DNA of 5,032 bases from Draconibacterium sp. (GTDB lineage: Bacteria > Bacteroidota > Bacteroidia > Bacteroidales > Prolixibacteraceae), in assembly GCA_015493625.1 (NCBI GenBank), contig WGCT01000422.1:1-5032 (forward strand). The letters run 5' to 3'. The position numbers and the translations under genes are program-made. Below, in pieces: positions 1 through 4,934 of this stretch; positions within the stretch are counted from its first letter, which is position 1; each line of letters opens with the position of its first letter. The notes beneath the pieces are model-generated. The model had not been told where the DNA came from and did no database searches. It worked only from the letters and a program-made list of their open reading frames with translations.

Positions 1-22
1 CGGAGATGTGTATAAGAGACAG
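1..22. other. Residual Nextera/Tn5 sequencing adapter (not genomic)
   Basis: Bases 4-22 read AGATGTGTATAAGAGACAG, the 19-bp Tn5 mosaic end used in Nextera libraries. The preceding CGG matches the last three bases of the Nextera Read 2 adapter arm. The match is exact and sits at the very start of the contig, as expected for an untrimmed read that survived assembly. The reading frame of the adjacent kinase stays open through these bases, so an automatic gene caller would wrongly add about eight adapter-derived residues to that protein. Confidence 0.97.
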
Positions 23-909
23 TTTAACTCGTGGGTCATATTGTTTATAAAGTCGTTTTTTATATTCGATAGTTTTTTCTGTCTGAAAATAACCATAATG
101 GTATAAACGAAAATGCCTATTAATAATGCTGTTAAAATAATTGTCGGGATTACCGAAAGTCCGGTTTGTTTTAATAAATAACCCGACCTTTTTGGGAAAT
201 AAATGTTTAAATAATTGGGTTTTGCGCCATAAAAATCGTTTAGGAAAAGCGGTTGTGCAAACTCTTTCTGCCGTCCCGGATTGTAATCGGCATTTCCAAA
301 AATTATTCGCTTTTTCCCAAGGTTCGAGTTTTTTATAGCATACTTAAATTCAATATTAATTCCGGTTGCAGCAATTGCCGATTTTATCAAATTATCGAGA
401 ATTGTAGAATCAATACGGTCTTTAATCGGGCGGTCTTCAAGAATAATTTTATAGTTGTGCCAGTCGATATTTCTAAGCCACCGTTGTTTCCGTTCCTGTT
501 GAGTTTGAAACAGCTTCATAATTGCAAGCGAATCGCCCGTAAGTCCGGTAGTGTCGGCTAATTCAATACTAAACTCTTCGTGTATAAACCGGCTTTGTGC
601 TTTTTTTGTAATTTGTGAACTAAAACTTAACGACCATTGCCGGCCATTATTTTGAGGAAAAACTTTAAAATCTTTCGACACCTCGTTTTCGATGGGAAGT
701 TTTTGTAACCGCGCACTTTGCCGCGCTTCTCGTTCTTCAATCTGATTGAGCTGAGCCGACACCAAAAGCAATGCATTAGTAACCAATTGGTTAAATTGCT
801 CTTCGCGAATGTCGGAAGCTGATTTAATCATACTGGTTTGAACAAATATCAAACCCGAAAGCACTGCTGCCATCACAACTATTAATGTTATTAACATCCT
901 TCGGCTCAT
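23..909 (-). CDS. Sensor histidine kinase, N-terminal part (3' end missing)
   Basis: This reading frame is open from ATG 907-909 to the contig end and gives about 295 genuine residues. Residues 5-23 (MLITLIVVMAAVLSGLIFV) form a first membrane helix, 24-250 a probable periplasmic sensor region with no domain I recognise, and 251-275 a second membrane helix. A cytoplasmic stretch then leads into KNDFINNMTHEL, the HisKA H-box typical of Bacteroidota kinases, with His293 as the expected autophosphorylation site. The rest of the dimerisation domain, the ATP-binding domain and any response-regulator gene lie off the contig. The codon after Leu295 starts AA and is probably the Lys of the usual HELKTP, but adapter interrupts it. 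The first ATG gives MSRRM with basic residues before the helix, which suits membrane insertion. Met5 (codon at 895-897) is an alternative start and would leave a short leader after the promoter box at 914-921. The signal sensed is unknown. Confidence 0.9.
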
Positions 910-913
910 GCAA

Positions 914-921
914 CAAAGATA
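914..921 (-). promoter_or_regulatory. Putative -7 promoter box of the histidine kinase gene
   Basis: On the minus strand this reads TATCTTTG, an exact match to the Bacteroidota TAnnTTTG -7 element. It ends only four bases before the first ATG. Transcription would therefore start at or next to that ATG, implying a leaderless message or use of Met5, 12 bases downstream. I see no TTG -33 element at the usual distance. TGTTAA hexamers (minus strand) lie 30 and 40 bases upstream instead, so an activator may replace the -33 contact; that is inference. Confidence 0.5.
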
Positions 922-960
922 GTTTTATTGATTTTTGAAAAATGACCTGATTAACATTAT

Positions 961-977
961 TTAACACAGTGTGTTAA
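961..977. repeat. Perfect 17-base palindrome TTAACACA-G-TGTGTTAA
   Basis: Two perfect 8-base arms flank a single central G. The site lies within the hexamer cluster, about 50 bases upstream of the kinase start codon and downstream of purN. The shape suits the operator of a dimeric DNA-binding protein, and the arms carry the same TTAACA core as the flanking repeats. As an RNA hairpin it is unlikely, because no loop remains. Confidence 0.5.
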
Positions 978-990
978 TATTAACCAGTGT

Positions 991-1018
991 TAAATAAAAA
1001 GGCTGTTAAATCGCCTTT
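991..1018 (-). terminator. Intrinsic terminator downstream of purN
   Basis: AAAGGC (998-1003) pairs with GCCTTT (1013-1018) around a 9-base loop. Read on the minus strand, the stem is followed by a T-rich run (GCCTTTTTATTTA), the form of a rho-independent terminator. It lies about 30 bases past the purN stop codon and before the kinase promoter candidate. The stem is short at 6 bp. On the plus strand it also precedes TTTATTT, but no plus-strand gene ends here. Confidence 0.6.
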
Positions 1019-1047
1019 ATTTAACATCTATTAAACAAAAATCATCG

Positions 1048-1620
1048 TTATTTCTTTTCTGTCAGTACTTTTTCAATTACCTGAGGAAAGTATTTGTATT
1101 CCAGTTCGTGAACTTTTTGGGCAACATCTTCAGCTAAATCGGTAGGAAGAACTGGGCAGGTTGCTTGAAAAACCAATTCTCCCTCGTCGTATTTTTCATT
1201 TACAAAATGAATTGAAATCCCCGACTCTGTTTCATGGTTAGTAACAACAGCATTGTGTACATTCATTCCGTACATTCCTTTTCCCCCATATTTGGGCAAA
1301 AGTGCCGGATGAATGTTTAAAATCTTAAAATTTTGAATTAAACCCGACGGAACCAACCACAGAAAACCCGCTAAAACGATTAATTCAATATCTCTTTCAA
1401 TTAATTTTTCAACAACTGAGTTATTCTTAACAAACGCTTTTCGGTCGAAAACAAATGTGTCGACACCAAACTTTCTAGCACGTTGCAAAACATAAGCATC
1501 TGCATTATTCGACCACACCGAGTCTATGGTAACATCTTTGTTATCAGCAAAATATTCGATAATATTTTGTGCGTTTGTTCCCGAGCCAGAGGCAAATATT
1601 GCTATTTTTTTACTACCCAT
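1048..1620 (-). CDS. purN: Phosphoribosylglycinamide formyltransferase (GAR transformylase)
   Basis: PurN moves a formyl group from 10-formyltetrahydrofolate to glycinamide ribonucleotide, the third step of de novo purine synthesis, in the cytoplasm. The 190-residue protein has the usual family length. Residues 6-15 (IAIFASGSGT) form the N-terminal strand and phosphate-binding loop. NIHPALLPKYGGKGMYG follows at 102-118. The expected catalytic Asn102 and His104 are present, as is Asp145 in YDEGELVFQA, which aligns with the catalytic Asp of the E. coli LDGGPVILQA segment. SGISIH (133-138) supplies the conserved His before it. The ATG at 1618-1620 starts right before the first strand, so little could be missing. 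No Shine-Dalgarno is visible. The gene diverges from acpP across a 181-base gap, an arrangement I recall from other Bacteroidota. A terminator candidate follows it. Confidence 0.96.
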   Translation of the reverse strand: MGSKKIAIFASGSGTNAQNIIEYFADNKDVTIDSVWSNNADAYVLQRARKFGVDTFVFDRKAFVKNNSVVEKLIERDIELIVLAGFLWLVPSGLIQNFKILNIHPALLPKYGGKGMYGMNVHNAVVTNHETESGISIHFVNEKYDEGELVFQATCPVLPTDLAEDVAQKVHELEYKYFPQVIEKVLTEKK

Positions 1621-1645
1621 TTTACTGTTTTATTATTTCGAACAT

Positions 1646-1662
1646 TTGAACGTAGAGTTCAA
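1646..1662. promoter_or_regulatory. Palindrome TTGAAC-N5-GTTCAA in the purN/acpP divergent gap
   Basis: Two perfect 6-base arms are separated by five bases, a common shape for a dimeric repressor site. The centre is 34 bases upstream of the purN start codon. It also covers roughly -31 to -47 relative to the start predicted from the TATGTTTG box at 1680-1687. It could therefore affect either direction. The protein that would bind is unknown, and 12 paired bases in an AT-rich gap could be chance. Confidence 0.35.
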
Positions 1663-1679
1663 TTCAGAGTATTAAATCT

Positions 1680-1687
1680 TATGTTTG
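1680..1687 (+). promoter_or_regulatory. Candidate distal -7 box for acpP
   Basis: TATGTTTG matches the Bacteroidota TAnnTTTG element exactly. It would give an acpP leader of about 110 bases. No TTG -33 element lies at the right distance; the TTGAAC-N5-GTTCAA palindrome covers that region instead. This is one of two competing acpP promoter candidates. Confidence 0.35.
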
Positions 1688-1719
1688 TCACTACGTTTTT
1701 ATCTTTTTTAAAAATTTTC

Positions 1720-1751
1720 TTGGAGATTTCGAGCGTAAATGTATTACTTTG
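1720..1751 (+). promoter_or_regulatory. Candidate proximal promoter of the acpP-fabF-rnc operon
   Basis: TTG at 1720-1722 fits the -33 element. TTACTTTG at 1744-1751 fits the -7 element with one mismatch (second base T, not A). The 21-base gap between them is normal for Bacteroidota primary sigma factor promoters. Transcription would start near 1757, giving an AT-rich leader of about 45 bases. I favour it over the distal box because both elements are present. Confidence 0.5.
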
Positions 1752-1801
1752 CACCGAATTATTTTAAAACAAATTTAAGTATTAATCAAAATTTTAGAAT
1801 T

Positions 1802-2038
1802 ATGTCTGACGTTGCAGAAAAAGTAAAAGCAATAATCGTTGATAAATTAGGAGTTGACGAAAGTGAAGTAACTACTGAAGCATCTTTCACTAATGATTTA
1901 GGAGCTGATTCACTTGACACAGTGGAGTTGATTATGGAATTCGAAAAGGAATTTGACCTTGCTATTCCGGACGATGAAGCTGAGAAAATTTCAACTGTAG
2001 GAGAAGCCATCGCACATATCGAATCGGCTGTAAAGTAG
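1802..2038 (+). CDS. acpP: Acyl carrier protein
   Basis: AcpP holds acyl intermediates as thioesters on a 4'-phosphopantetheine arm and presents them to the type II fatty acid synthesis enzymes in the cytoplasm. The 78-residue product has normal family length and is very acidic. Ser37 in LGADSLD (33-39) is the expected phosphopantetheine attachment site. The following segment ([17 protein letters not shown], 41-57) is the family's second helix, which partner enzymes recognise. I chose the ATG at 1802 because it gives the canonical [12 protein letters not shown] opening. The frame is open upstream to 1739, but that stretch covers the promoter candidate and has no family match. It leads a closely packed set with fabF 20 bases on, its enzymatic partner. 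No Shine-Dalgarno is visible. Confidence 0.97.
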   Translation: MSDVAEKVKAIIVDKLGVDESEVTTEASFTNDLGADSLDTVELIMEFEKEFDLAIPDDEAEKISTVGEAIAHIESAVK

Positions 2039-2058
2039 TTTAATTTACACTTTCATTT

Positions 2059-3300
2059 ATGGAATTTAAACGGGTAGTTATTACTGGTGTAGGAACCGTT
2101 AATCCATTAGGGAACTCTGTTGAAGAGTATTGGAAAAATCTTGCCAACGGAGTTAGTGGTGCCGGGCCAATTACATTGTTCGATGCCTCGTTGCAAAAAA
2201 CACAATTTGCATGCGAGGTTAAGAATTTTGATGCAACTCGGTATATGGAGCGAAAAGAGGTTCGCAAATACGATTTGTACGCTCAGTATGCGTTTGCCAG
2301 CACCGATGAAGCTGTACGCGACTCGGGGCTCGACCTTGAAAAGGTTGACCACGACAGAACGGGAGTAATATGGGGAGCCGGAATTGGCGGGCTACAAACT
2401 TTTTTTGAGGAGTCAAGGAGTTATAGAGACGACCGACCTCGTTTTTCTCCGTTTTTTATCCCTAAAATGATTGCAAATATTGCGGGTGGATTAATCTCCA
2501 TTAAGTACGGATTCAGAGGGCCCAACTATACAACAGTTAGTGCCTGTGCTTCGGCATCGCATGCAATGATTGACGCTTTTAACATGATTCGCATGGGGAA
2601 AGCTGATATGATGGTAACCGGGGGTTCCGAAGCAGGAGTTAATGTTGCAGGAATAGCAGGATTTAATTCAATGAGAGCAATCTCTACCCGTAACGATGAT
2701 CCTACAACAGCCTCACGCCCATTCGACAAAGACCGCGACGGTTTTGTAATGGGAGAAGGTTCTGCAGCATTTATTCTCGAAGAATATGACCATGCTGTAA
2801 AACGAGGTGCGAAAATTTATGCAGAATTAGCCGGAGGAGGAATGTCAGCCGATGCATTTCATATGACTGCTCCCGACCCCGATGGGAAAGGTGCAAAATT
2901 GGTAATGAAATGGGCATTGGAAGATGCGGGCTTAAATCCCGAGGATGTTGATTATATTAATGTTCACGGTACTTCAACCCCATTAGGCGATATTGCCGAA
3001 CCAAAAGCTATCATCAAAACATTTGGTGACCATGCATACAAAGTAAGTATTAGTTCAACAAAATCGATGACCGGGCATCTTTTGGGTGCTGCCGGAGCAG
3101 TTGAAGCGTTGGCTAGTATTTTAGCAATTAATAATAGTATTATTCCTCCTACCATTAACCATTTTACCGACGATCCTGAAATTGACAATAAATTGGATTT
3201 CACATTCAATACGGCCAAAGAACGGAAAGTTGATGTTGCAATAAGTAACACATTTGGTTTTGGTGGCCATAATGCAACTGTAGTATTTAAAAAACTATAG
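2059..3300 (+). CDS. fabF: 3-oxoacyl-[acyl-carrier-protein] synthase II
   Basis: FabF condenses malonyl-ACP with an acyl-ACP to lengthen the chain by two carbons in type II fatty acid synthesis. The protein has 413 residues, the normal KAS II length, with the thiolase-fold core throughout. The Cys-His-His triad is complete: Cys163 in TVSACASA, His303 in NVHGTSTPLGD and His340 in KSMTGHLLGAAGA. The supporting Lys335 is present, and these four positions match the E. coli FabF numbering. GAGIGG (106-111) and the glycine-rich NTFGFGGHN loop (397-405) carry the usual active-site gating residues. The intact Cys marks a condensing enzyme and not a chain-length factor. The start at 2059 gives MEFKRVVITGVG, the standard first strand. 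It follows acpP by 20 bases and precedes rnc by 9, so all three are probably co-transcribed. Confidence 0.97.
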   Translation: MEFKRVVITGVGTVNPLGNSVEEYWKNLANGVSGAGPITLFDASLQKTQFACEVKNFDATRYMERKEVRKYDLYAQYAFASTDEAVRDSGLDLEKVDHDRTGVIWGAGIGGLQTFFEESRSYRDDRPRFSPFFIPKMIANIAGGLISIKYGFRGPNYTTVSACASASHAMIDAFNMIRMGKADMMVTGGSEAGVNVAGIAGFNSMRAISTRNDDPTTASRPFDKDRDGFVMGEGSAAFILEEYDHAVKRGAKIYAELAGGGMSADAFHMTAPDPDGKGAKLVMKWALEDAGLNPEDVDYINVHGTSTPLGDIAEPKAIIKTFGDHAYKVSISSTKSMTGHLLGAAGAVEALASILAINNSIIPPTINHFTDDPEIDNKLDFTFNTAKERKVDVAISNTFGFGGHNATVVFKKL

Positions 3301-3309
3301 TAAAACACT

Positions 3310-4041
3310 GTGGTTAAGAGAATTGTACAACGAGTAAAACTCTTTTCGTCGGAACGAAAAGAGTTTTACTTATTTTTAAAAGAGCTTATCGGATTTTACC
3401 CTCAAAACCTGAAATTATACGACCTTGCCTTTATTCATAAATCGGCATCAACAGTCGATTCGCAGGGGAATTATGTGAACAACGAGCGCCTCGAGTTTTT
3501 GGGCGATGCTATTTTAGGTTCTATTATTGCCGATTTTTTATACAATCGCTTTCCGCAGGAAGACGAAGGGTTTTTAACAAAAACACGTTCGAAATTGGTC
3601 AATCGTTCATTTCTAACCAATCTCACTTTTCAAATGGGGTTGCATGTTTTTATTCATTCGAACATGACCAAAAGCAACGATAAAAGCCATATTTACGGCG
3701 ATGCTCTCGAAGCATTTATCGGTGCTATTTACCTCGATAAAGGCTATAACACCACAAAATATTTTGTCACAAAAAAAATTCTTTCGCAGTTTGTCGATTT
3801 AAATGAAGTTGAGCAGAGCGACTCGAATTTTAAAAGCCGGTTGATAGAGTGGAGCCAGAAAAACCGGAAAGAGATAAATTTCGAGACAACTGAGGAGTCG
3901 GGCAATAGTACAAAACAGCCAAAATTTAAAGCCATTGTTAAAATCGATAACAAGCAAATTGGTAAAGGAACCGGCACTTCGAAAAAAGAGGCACATCAGG
4001 AAGCAGCCAAACAGGCTCTGAAAAAACTAAGTGAAAAATAG
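3310..4041 (+). CDS. rnc: Ribonuclease III
   Basis: RNase III cuts double-stranded RNA, maturing rRNA precursors and controlling some mRNAs. The 243-residue protein has the standard order. The catalytic domain (about 20-165) contains the signature NERLEFLGD (58-66), with metal ligands Glu62 and Asp66, and Asp131 and Glu134 in YGDALEAFIGAIYLD. The double-stranded-RNA-binding domain (about 173-241) has FKAIVKIDNKQIGKGTGTSK and the EAHQEAAKQAL helix. The start is GTG: an in-frame TAA at 3301-3303 rules out anything further upstream, and the next in-frame ATG falls inside the catalytic domain. The opening VKLFSSERKEFY resembles the N-terminus I recall in Bacteroidota homologues. It lies 9 bases after fabF. 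Codons 8-21 also encode a perfect 17-bp hairpin (annotated separately), a possible substrate of the enzyme itself. Confidence 0.96.
   Translation: MVKRIVQRVKLFSSERKEFYLFLKELIGFYPQNLKLYDLAFIHKSASTVDSQGNYVNNERLEFLGDAILGSIIADFLYNRFPQEDEGFLTKTRSKLVNRSFLTNLTFQMGLHVFIHSNMTKSNDKSHIYGDALEAFIGAIYLDKGYNTTKYFVTKKILSQFVDLNEVEQSDSNFKSRLIEWSQKNRKEINFETTEESGNSTKQPKFKAIVKIDNKQIGKGTGTSKKEAHQEAAKQALKKLSEK
3333..3370 (+). promoter_or_regulatory. Perfect 17-bp stem-loop inside the 5' coding end of rnc
   Basis: AGTAAAACTCTTTTCGT (3333-3349) pairs without a mismatch with ACGAAAAGAGTTTTACT (3354-3370) across the 4-base loop CGGA. A G-U pair (3332/3371) could extend the stem to 18. TATTTTT follows at once, so on the plus strand the structure resembles an intrinsic terminator or attenuator. 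It starts 24 bases into rnc, just after the GTG initiation region. Possible roles are self-cleavage by RNase III, attenuation between fabF and rnc, or control of translation from the GTG. The sequence shows the structure; the roles are inference. Confidence 0.7.
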
Positions 4042-4085
4042 CACCCCTTTCCCCTTCACCTTAACAAAAAGCTATGTGGATTGAG

Positions 4086-4093
4086 TATATTTG
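4086..4093 (+). promoter_or_regulatory. Putative -7 box of the LAB_N membrane protein gene
   Basis: TATATTTG matches TAnnTTTG exactly. It lies between the rnc stop and the ATG at 4112, giving a leader of about 13 bases. The likely -33 position holds TTA (4061-4063), a near match to TTG, at a 22-base spacing. The LAB_N gene could thus be transcribed separately from acpP-fabF-rnc. No clear terminator separates it from rnc, so readthrough is also possible. Confidence 0.5.
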
Positions 4094-4111
4094 CCCCCTA
4101 TTAATTTCAAA

Positions 4112-4804
4112 ATGAATCATCTTTTAATCATCGGGTTAGGATTTTTGGCACAAGCGCTTTTTTTTATGCGCACCATTACACAATGGTTTAAGTCGGAACA
4201 GGAGGGAGAAGTTATTTCGCCTATCGTTTACTGGCAAATAAGTTTGCTGGCTTCGATATTAATGCTAACCTACGGAATTTTGCGAAATGATTTTGCCATT
4301 GTTTTTGGGCAATTTTTGGTTTATAGCATCTATATTCGCAATCTTCAATTAAAAAAAGCGTGGCACAAAATGCACATCGTTTCGAGGGTACTTGCTATTA
4401 TTGTCCCGATAAGTTATATTTTCTGGCTCATTTTTTCCGACACTCATAATTTCAACTCAATACTAAAAAACGAAGATGTATCGCTGTTTTTAATGATTTG
4501 GGGAACAACAGCACAGTTGGTTTTTATTTCGCGCTTCTATTATCAATGGATTTATTCTGAGAACAGAAAAGAGTCGGTTTTGCCTCTAGGTTTTTGGCTG
4601 ATTAGCACGGCCGGTTCGTTAATGATTTTTGTTTACTCAATTCTTCGTCTCGACCCTGTTTTGTTTGCGGCACACAGTTTGGGCCTTTTTATTTATGCAC
4701 GCAATATTTTGTTGCATTACGGAAAAGGAAGCCTGTTTTCGAAACTTCATACAATTCCCGGGGTAAGTAAATTTATTCAGAAAGTTTCGGATAAAATAAA
4801 ATAA
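4112..4804 (+). CDS. Membrane protein with two LAB_N (lipid A biosynthesis N-terminal) repeats
   Basis: The 230-residue protein is almost entirely hydrophobic helices. Residues 9-80 and 131-202 are two copies of one unit. Both show G..AQ..F..R...QW..SE, then P...W.I...S..M..Y.ILR.D, then IY.RN..L. This is the LAB_N pattern, named from the N-terminus of some lipid-A-disaccharide synthases and grouped with the PQ-loop/SWEET fold. Each copy should form three helices, and an extra one (about 89-108, RVLAIIVPISYIFWLIF) lies between, giving 3+1+3. No acyltransferase or glycosyltransferase domain is attached, so labels such as lauroyl acyltransferase would be unsafe. The substrate is unknown; a role in envelope lipid or sugar handling is a guess from the family. 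I chose ATG 4112. The upstream TTG at 4091 lies inside the promoter box and adds only seven non-conserved residues. Confidence 0.85.
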   Translation: MNHLLIIGLGFLAQALFFMRTITQWFKSEQEGEVISPIVYWQISLLASILMLTYGILRNDFAIVFGQFLVYSIYIRNLQLKKAWHKMHIVSRVLAIIVPISYIFWLIFSDTHNFNSILKNEDVSLFLMIWGTTAQLVFISRFYYQWIYSENRKESVLPLGFWLISTAGSLMIFVYSILRLDPVLFAAHSLGLFIYARNILLHYGKGSLFSKLHTIPGVSKFIQKVSDKIK

Positions 4805-4881
4805 CAAGGCAACCCTTTTCTCTCAAAATTAACGACCAGCACTTTCAGTATTTTTTAACTCTTTCGCACAAAATAAGAAAC

Positions 4882-4917
4882 AAAACAGGTAAACAATTCT
4901 TATAATTCAACTGTTTT
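4882..4917 (+). terminator. Weak terminator-like hairpin after the LAB_N gene
   Basis: AAAACAG (4882-4888) can pair with CTGTTTT (4911-4917) around a 22-base loop containing a small AATT/AATT inner stem, followed by further Ts. The long loop and AT-rich stem make it weak. It abuts the next gene's promoter candidate. The rest of the 130-base gap (4805-4934) shows nothing else I can support. Confidence 0.25.
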
Positions 4918-4920
4918 TTC

Positions 4921-4928
4921 TACTTTCG
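4921..4928 (+). promoter_or_regulatory. Possible -7 box before the CDF transporter gene
   Basis: TACTTTCG differs from TAnnTTTG at one base. It ends six bases before the ATG at 4935, so transcription would begin at or near the start codon, as proposed for the kinase gene at the other end of the window. No convincing -33 element is visible. Confidence 0.25.
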
Positions 4929-4934
4929 AATACA

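Larger units (their letters stand above)
951..1026. promoter_or_regulatory. Cluster of TTAACA/TGTTAA hexamers (putative regulator-binding array)
   Basis: Seven related hexamers lie in 76 bases. TTAACA occurs at 951-956, 961-966 and 1021-1026, TTAACC at 980-985, and TGTTAA at 972-977, 988-993 and 1004-1009. The first two are direct repeats 10 bases apart, about one helical turn. The three TGTTAA copies start exactly 16 bases apart. Direct repeats at one-turn spacing are typical of OmpR/PhoB-family response regulators. Two of them fall about 40-58 bases upstream of the predicted kinase transcription start, where an activator could work. Autoregulation by the kinase's partner regulator is a plausible inference, not shown. 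The surroundings are AT-rich, so some copies may be chance. Confidence 0.4.

Noticed and set aside
24..42. CTCGTGGG near the contig start as further adapter sequence
   Set aside because: It partly resembles the Nextera arm (CTCGTGGGCTCGG), but it encodes the conserved MTHEL of the kinase H-box in frame, so it is genomic.
141..561. Two plus-strand open frames (141-338 and 253-561)
   Set aside because: They lie opposite the histidine kinase, whose minus-strand frame has continuous, recognisable features (two membrane helices and an H-box). The plus-strand translations resemble no family.
1739..1801. N-terminal extension of AcpP to 1739
   Set aside because: The extra 21 residues cover the promoter box and leader. 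The family N-terminus begins at MSDVAEKVK (1802).
2040..3308. Antisense open frames opposite fabF (for example 2964-3308 and 2040-2267)
   Set aside because: They are shadows of the conserved fabF frame, without family features or start signals.
4061..4066. Single TTAACA upstream of the LAB_N gene as another copy of the kinase-promoter array
   Set aside because: It is one isolated hexamer in AT-rich DNA with no repeat partner at 10 or 16 bases, so chance is the simplest explanation.
4091..4111. TTG start for the LAB_N protein
   Set aside because: The TTG is part of the TATATTTG promoter box, and the ATG at 4112 begins directly before the first helix.
4806..4817. AAGG-N4-CCTT as a terminator just after the LAB_N gene
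   Set aside because: The stem has only four base pairs and the following T run is short.
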